Origin: Alphaproteobacteria bacterium
Lineage (GTDB): Bacteria; Pseudomonadota; Alphaproteobacteria; SHNJ01
DNA: 9,673 nucleotides
Assembly (NCBI GenBank): GCA_947456345.1
Contig: CANGQU010000010.1
Location: 1-9,673 of the forward strand
Direction of reading: 5' to 3'
Below, one piece after another: positions 6,689 to 9,673 of this stretch. Both the position numbers and the translations under genes were made by a program. Under the pieces are notes generated by a model. The model ran no database searches and had not been told where the DNA came from. It saw nothing but the letters and a program-made list of their open reading frames with translations. Each line of letters opens with the position of its first letter. Within the stretch, counting starts at the first letter, position 1.

Positions 6689-7381
6689 AATATAATTGAC
6701 CGCTGTGTTGGCCGACAGCGCCCAAGACCGTGTCAGGGGATTAAACGTAATACCCTGCGCGTTTTCGGGCCCGAAGCCCGACGTTTGCAGCATGGCGGTG
6801 ATTTCTTCCGGCGTTATAAACTGTGTCCAATCATGCGTGCCCGGGCGCACCCAACCCAAAACGCGTTCAGCCATAATAATTGCGCCCAGATACGACCAAG
6901 TGTTCCGATTCAAGGTCGATAGGATCAACAAACCACCTGGCCGCAATAACTGGCGCAGCGTTTGCAAAAATGCCGGTGGCTGATTGACATGCTCGATCAC
7001 TTCGAGCGCTAGGATTACATCGAATACAGATTTAGAGCTCACTAAATCCTCGGCCACGGCACAACGATAATCCACGGCCACGCCCATGGTTTTGGCATGC
7101 GCGGTGGCTGTTGCAATCGCCATAGGATCGCCGTCGATTCCAGTCACTTTTCCGCCTAGTCTGGCCAACGGTTCGGCGATTAATCCCCCGCCGCAACCGA
7201 CATCCAATATGCGCAAAGCTTTGGGCGCGTTGCTGGCAAAATGCTGCCTTAACGCCGTCAACACAAAATCCATGCGGATCGGGTTAAGGGCGTGCAGCGG
7301 CTTGAATTTGCCGGATGGGTTCCACCAATCGGGCGCGTCTTGGGTGAAATGCTGGATAGTGGCTTGGTTAAGAGAAGACAT
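6668..7381 (-). CDS. ubiG: UbiG, 3-demethylubiquinol/polyprenyl-dihydroxybenzoate O-methyltransferase
   Basis: UbiG performs both O-methylations of ubiquinone synthesis using SAM, at the membrane surface. The 237-aa protein has an N-terminal segment typical of UbiG (ATIQHFTQDAPDWWNPSGKFKPLH, in two halves around residues 7-30, with the LNPIRMDFV motif at 32-40). SAM motif I is ILDVGCGGG (58-66), the acidic end of beta2 is GIDGD (81-85), and the post-I/II region has LALEVIEHV (124-132) and LRPGGLLILSTLNR (146-159). HDWTQFITPEE (183-193) is the conserved substrate-side loop. All expected motifs are intact. No Shine-Dalgarno precedes the ATG at 7381; instead 7-bp repeats begin 1 bp upstream. An in-frame stop lies about 17 codons upstream with no ATG, GTG or TTG between, so this start is secure. 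It diverges from lysC and overlaps grxC convergently by 21 bp. Confidence 0.96.
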   Translation of the reverse strand: MSSLNQATIQHFTQDAPDWWNPSGKFKPLHALNPIRMDFVLTALRQHFASNAPKALRILDVGCGGGLIAEPLARLGGKVTGIDGDPMAIATATAHAKTMGVAVDYRCAVAEDLVSSKSVFDVILALEVIEHVNQPPAFLQTLRQLLRPGGLLILSTLNRNTWSYLGAIIMAERVLGWVRPGTHDWTQFITPEEITAMLQTSGFGPENAQGITFNPLTRSWALSANTAVNYILCAKAQ

Positions 7382-7382
7382 A

Positions 7383-7417
7383 GCGGGCAGCGTAAAGCGT
7401 AAAGCGGACAGCGTAAA
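7383..7417 (+). repeat. Five tandem heptamers (GCGTAAA/GCGGRCA) upstream of ubiG
   Basis: In exact 7-bp register the units are GCGGGCA (7383), GCGTAAA (7390), GCGTAAA (7397), GCGGACA (7404) and GCGTAAA (7411). Three copies are identical and two belong to a GCGGRCA variant. The array starts 1 bp upstream of the ubiG ATG and so occupies the place of its ribosome binding site on the minus strand. Confidence 0.85.
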
Positions 7418-7429
7418 GTAAAATTCTCT

Positions 7430-7450
7430 CGCCTATCGACTATCGCCTAT
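7430..7450 (+). repeat. Three tandem heptamers (CGCCTAT/CGACTAT)
   Basis: CGCCTAT (7430), CGACTAT (7437) and CGCCTAT (7444) form a second 7-bp array, 12 bp from the GCGTAAA array and with the same period but unrelated sequence. It lies between ubiG and the lysC palindrome. Confidence 0.8.
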
Positions 7451-7454
7451 ACAC

Positions 7455-7484
7455 TTGATTTTACCGGCTATGCCGGTAAAATCA
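7455..7484 (+). promoter_or_regulatory. Perfect palindrome containing the predicted lysC promoter; likely operator
   Basis: TGATTTTACCGGC (7456-7468) and its exact reverse complement (7472-7484) flank a TAT spacer: a 13-bp perfect inverted repeat. Within it lies TTGATT (7455-7460), 16 bp, and TAAAAT (7477-7482). This predicts a transcript start at 7489, the A of the lysC ATG. By symmetry the minus strand has CTGATT, 16 bp, TAAAAT, which would drive ubiG with a leader of about 70 nt carrying the heptamers. If instead transcription starts further upstream, the RNA would form a hairpin ending 4 nt before the ATG. Confidence 0.6.
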
Positions 7485-7488
7485 GCGC

Positions 7489-8724
7489 ATGGCACGTTTA
7501 GTCTTAAAATTTGGCGGTACATCGGTTGGCGACATCGCGCGTATCCGCAAAGTCGCGCGTTTGGTAAAATCCCAACGCGACGAGGGGCATGAAATCGCCG
7601 TGGTCGTATCCGCCATGTCGGGCGAGACCAATAAATTGGTGGCCATGGCGCGCGAAATGGCGGCCGTGCCGAATTTGCGTGAATATGACGCGATCATCAG
7701 CACGGGCGAGCAAGTTACCGTGGGGCTGTTGGCCCTGGCGTTACAGGAAATCGGCGTCGCCGCGCAATCGTTTTTGGGCTGGCAAATCCCCTTGCGCACT
7801 GATGCGCAGCACAGCAACGCCTGGATCGAAGAGGTTGCAGGCGAAAAGCTATCGGCCCTGATGCAAAAAGGGACAGTGCCCGTGATCGCCGGATTCCAAG
7901 GTATAGGACCCGACGGCAGCGTAACAACATTAGGGCGCGGCGGATCTGACACCACGGCCGTGGCCGTAGCGGCGGCGGTCAAGGCCGATCAATGCGATAT
8001 CTATACCGATGTCGAAGGCGTGTTCACGACCGACCCGCGCATTGTGGAAACGGCGCGCAAGCTGGATAAAATTTCATACGAAGAAATGTTGGAATTGGCC
8101 AGCCAGGGGGCCAAAGTGTTGCAAACCCGTTCGGTTGAAATCGCGATGCGTTATCGCGTGCGGGTGCAAGTATTATCCAGTTTTAAATCAGAACGCGGCA
8201 CATTCGTTGTGGACGAGGGGGAAATTATGGATGCAAAAAACGTCAGCGGCTTGGCTTATTCCAAGGACGACGCCAAAATCCAAGTGGTCGGGATTCCGCA
8301 CCAAACCGGGGCGGCTGCCGCGATTTTTGGCCCCCTTACCGAAGCCAATATCAATGTCGATATGATTGTGCAAAATGTTGGTGATAGCGGCAAGGCCAAC
8401 ATTGCCTTTACTGTGCCCAAGGTTGATATGGAGCGCAGCGTAAAAATCCTGCGCGAGCGGCAAGCCACCATCGGCTTTAGTGATGCTAGCAGCGATCCCA
8501 ATGTCGTCAAGGTTTCAGTGGTGGGCCTCGGCATGCGCAACCACGCTGGTGTGGCGCAAACCATGTTCCAGACGCTTTCCGCCAAAGGCATCAATATTCA
8601 GGTTATATCGACATCCGAAATTAAAATCAGCGTGTTGATCGCAGCCGAATATCTGGAACTTGCATTGCGCGCCCTTCACTCCGCCTATGGTTTAGACGCA
8701 GAAGCTAAAGCCGCTGCTGCTTAG
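7489..8724 (+). CDS. lysC: Aspartate kinase (aspartokinase)
   Basis: LysC phosphorylates L-aspartate, the first step toward Lys, Thr, Met and diaminopimelate. The 411-aa length is typical of the Lys/Thr-regulated alpha2beta2 class. The kinase domain (about 1-230) shows KFGGTSVG (7-14), VVVSAMSGETN (38-48), STGEQV (71-76), GRGGSDTTAVA (149-159) and YTDVEGVFTTDPR (172-184). Two ACT regions fill about 258-411, with VVGIPHQTGAAAAIF followed by INVDMIVQNV, and later VVGLGMRNHAGVAQTMF and ISTSEIKISVLI. No Shine-Dalgarno precedes the ATG, but the N-terminus fits the family exactly and a palindromic promoter sits immediately upstream. An internal ribosome binding site and ATG at 8215-8229 suggest a second, ACT-only product. 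An MFS gene follows after 17 bp. Identification is certain; regulation by Lys plus Thr is inferred from the class. Confidence 0.97.
   Translation: MARLVLKFGGTSVGDIARIRKVARLVKSQRDEGHEIAVVVSAMSGETNKLVAMAREMAAVPNLREYDAIISTGEQVTVGLLALALQEIGVAAQSFLGWQIPLRTDAQHSNAWIEEVAGEKLSALMQKGTVPVIAGFQGIGPDGSVTTLGRGGSDTTAVAVAAAVKADQCDIYTDVEGVFTTDPRIVETARKLDKISYEEMLELASQGAKVLQTRSVEIAMRYRVRVQVLSSFKSERGTFVVDEGEIMDAKNVSGLAYSKDDAKIQVVGIPHQTGAAAAIFGPLTEANINVDMIVQNVGDSGKANIAFTVPKVDMERSVKILRERQATIGFSDASSDPNVVKVSVVGLGMRNHAGVAQTMFQTLSAKGINIQVISTSEIKISVLIAAEYLELALRALHSAYGLDAEAKAAAA
8215..8229 (+). promoter_or_regulatory. Internal translation start for an aspartokinase beta subunit (8227-8724)
   Basis: GAGGGGG (8215-8221) lies 5 nt before an in-frame ATG at 8227 (codon 247 of lysC). 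Initiation here would give a 165-aa protein containing the ACT regulatory domains only. In Corynebacterium glutamicum and Bacillus subtilis aspartokinase the beta subunit arises from such an in-frame internal start at nearly the same place in the protein. The motif is seen; its use is inferred. The purines also encode Glu-Gly-Glu, so chance is possible. Confidence 0.55.
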
Positions 8725-8741
8725 AACTAGGAGCATTCCCA

Positions 8742-9673
8742 GTGCAAAAAACCTATGGCGTATTTAGCTTGCCGGTGATTGTGGGCGCGCTGGGGTATTT
8801 TGTCGATGTCTATGACATTTTGCTGTTCAGTATGGTGCGCAGCGCCAGTTTGCGTGAATTGGGCGTGGCCGAGGCGGATTTATTATCGACCGGCGTGTTC
8901 ATCATCAATCTGCAATTGATCGGCTTGTTGTTGGGTGGTGCACTGTTTGGAGTGTTGGGTGATAAATTCGGCCGTAGCAAGCTGATGTTCGCCAGTATCA
9001 TCACCTATTCCCTGGCGACTTTGGCCAATGCTTATGTCCAGGATGTCGCTACCTATGCTGCTTTGCGTTTTATCGCTGGGCTTGGGCTGGCGGGGGAATT
9101 GGGGTTGGCAATCACCCTAGTGTCAGAATTGCTTTCGCGGGAAAAACGCGGTTATGGCAACACTATTGTGGCCGCTGTGGGGGTGACGGGAGTCATTTTT
9201 GCCGCTTGGGTGTCACAACATCTGCACTGGCGCGATTGCTATGTTTTGGGCGGGGTAATGGGCTTGGCCTTACTAGTGCTGCGTTTCAAGGTCGCGGAAT
9301 CTTTTATGCTTGCGGAATTGGCGACTACCGTCAAACGCGGCAGCCTACGTTTGTTTTTTACCAATTTTGATCGGATGCGCCGATTCGTTTGCGTGGTACT
9401 GGCGACCGTGCCATGTTTTTTTGCCACGTGGTTAATGGGCAGCTTTGCCCCCGAAATCACCACTGCCATGGGCTTGGCAGCGCCTATTACCGCCGCCGAG
9501 GCAATGATCGCTATATATATGGGTATCGCTCTGGGCGAGGTGATTATCGGCGTGAGCAGCCAAAAACTCCAAAGCCGCCGCAAAGTCGTCTTTGCGAGCC
9601 TAGCAGTCTTTAGTGTTTTTGCTGTCTGGTTTTTCGCGCTGCCGCATGGGCAAGACCGCGATATGTATTTGTG
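8742..9673 (+). CDS. MFS transporter, 3' end outside window
   Basis: This is an inner-membrane secondary transporter of unknown substrate. Reading from the GTG at 8742 gives 310 codons open to the window edge, roughly three quarters of a 12-helix MFS protein. Helix 1 carries GYFVDVYDILLF (18-29) with acidic residues like those in the metabolite:H+ symporter group. Motif A between helices 2 and 3 is GVLGDKFGRSK (70-80), and helix 4 carries RFIAGLGLAGELG (109-121). Several hydrophobic segments follow with a charged central loop (KRGSLRLFFTNFDRMRR, after helix 6). AGGAG (8729-8733) lies 8 nt before the GTG, and no in-frame ATG occurs before helix 1, so the GTG start is preferred. It lies 17 bp after lysC in the same direction, so cotranscription is likely. 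Export or uptake of an aspartate-family amino acid is a guess from position only. Confidence 0.88.
   Translation, partial: MQKTYGVFSLPVIVGALGYFVDVYDILLFSMVRSASLRELGVAEADLLSTGVFIINLQLIGLLLGGALFGVLGDKFGRSKLMFASIITYSLATLANAYVQDVATYAALRFIAGLGLAGELGLAITLVSELLSREKRGYGNTIVAAVGVTGVIFAAWVSQHLHWRDCYVLGGVMGLALLVLRFKVAESFMLAELATTVKRGSLRLFFTNFDRMRRFVCVVLATVPCFFATWLMGSFAPEITTAMGLAAPITAAEAMIAIYMGIALGEVIIGVSSQKLQSRRKVVFASLAVFSVFAVWFFALPHGQDRDMYL

Noticed and set aside
7383..7450. CRISPR array
   Set aside because: The units are 7 bp and directly adjacent without spacers.
7456..7484. Rho-independent terminator
   Set aside because: The hairpin is strong but no T-run follows on either strand, and no gene ends into it; it lies upstream of two divergent starts.
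7382..7488. Lysine riboswitch controlling lysC
   Set aside because: The 107-bp region is too short for the lysine aptamer and is largely made of heptamer repeats and one simple palindrome; no multi-helix junction is evident.
7482..7982. 166-codon minus-strand ORF opposite the lysC start
   Set aside because: It is antisense to the conserved aspartokinase catalytic domain and has no recognisable features.

Overview
The window looks like an ordinary chromosomal housekeeping segment from an alphaproteobacterium. The protein set (SecA, a periplasmic parvulin, a MutT-type Nudix protein, an NDUFAF5-like methyltransferase-fold protein, ComF, glutaredoxin 3, UbiG, aspartate kinase) and its order match blocks I recall from that class. 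The presence of ubiG points to a ubiquinone-based respiratory chain. Base composition is mixed, and the secA/hypothetical intergenic region is AT-rich. I assign no genus. I see no rRNA, tRNA, insertion sequence, prophage, CRISPR array or toxin-antitoxin pair.

Layout. Positions 1-2501 (minus) hold secA, cut off at its 3' end by the window edge. A 289-bp divergent intergenic region separates it from a rightward group: an unrecognised 142-aa protein (2791-3219), a secreted parvulin-type prolyl isomerase (3293-4264) and a Nudix hydrolase (4267-4677). The Nudix gene meets the leftward NDUFAF5-like gene (4674-5567) tail to tail with interlocking stop codons. That gene diverges from comF (5591-6373) across only 23 bp. 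grxC (6422-6688) follows comF and overlaps the 3' end of leftward ubiG by 21 bp. ubiG (6668-7381) diverges from lysC (7489-8724) across 107 bp that contain 7-bp tandem repeats and a perfect 13-bp inverted repeat. An MFS transporter (8742 to the window edge) follows lysC in an apparent operon.

How the genes relate. SecA drives preproteins out through SecYEG, and the neighbouring parvulin probably helps exported proteins fold. MutT-like and GrxC enzymes serve nucleotide-pool and thiol homeostasis. The NDUFAF5-like protein and UbiG both relate to the respiratory chain (complex I assembly and ubiquinone synthesis). LysC feeds the Lys/Thr/Met/diaminopimelate pathway.

The most interesting points are regulatory. 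(i) lysC has no Shine-Dalgarno; its perfect palindrome contains TTGATT-16-TAAAAT, which would start transcription at the A of the ATG, a leaderless mRNA. (ii) The comF/NDUFAF5-like divergent pair appears to share a near-palindromic -10 box that puts both start points at or within a few bases of the start codons. (iii) lysC has a strong internal Shine-Dalgarno and an in-frame ATG at the expected position for a separate ACT-domain beta subunit. (iv) Heptamer repeats sit directly upstream of ubiG. No multi-gene novel system is visible.
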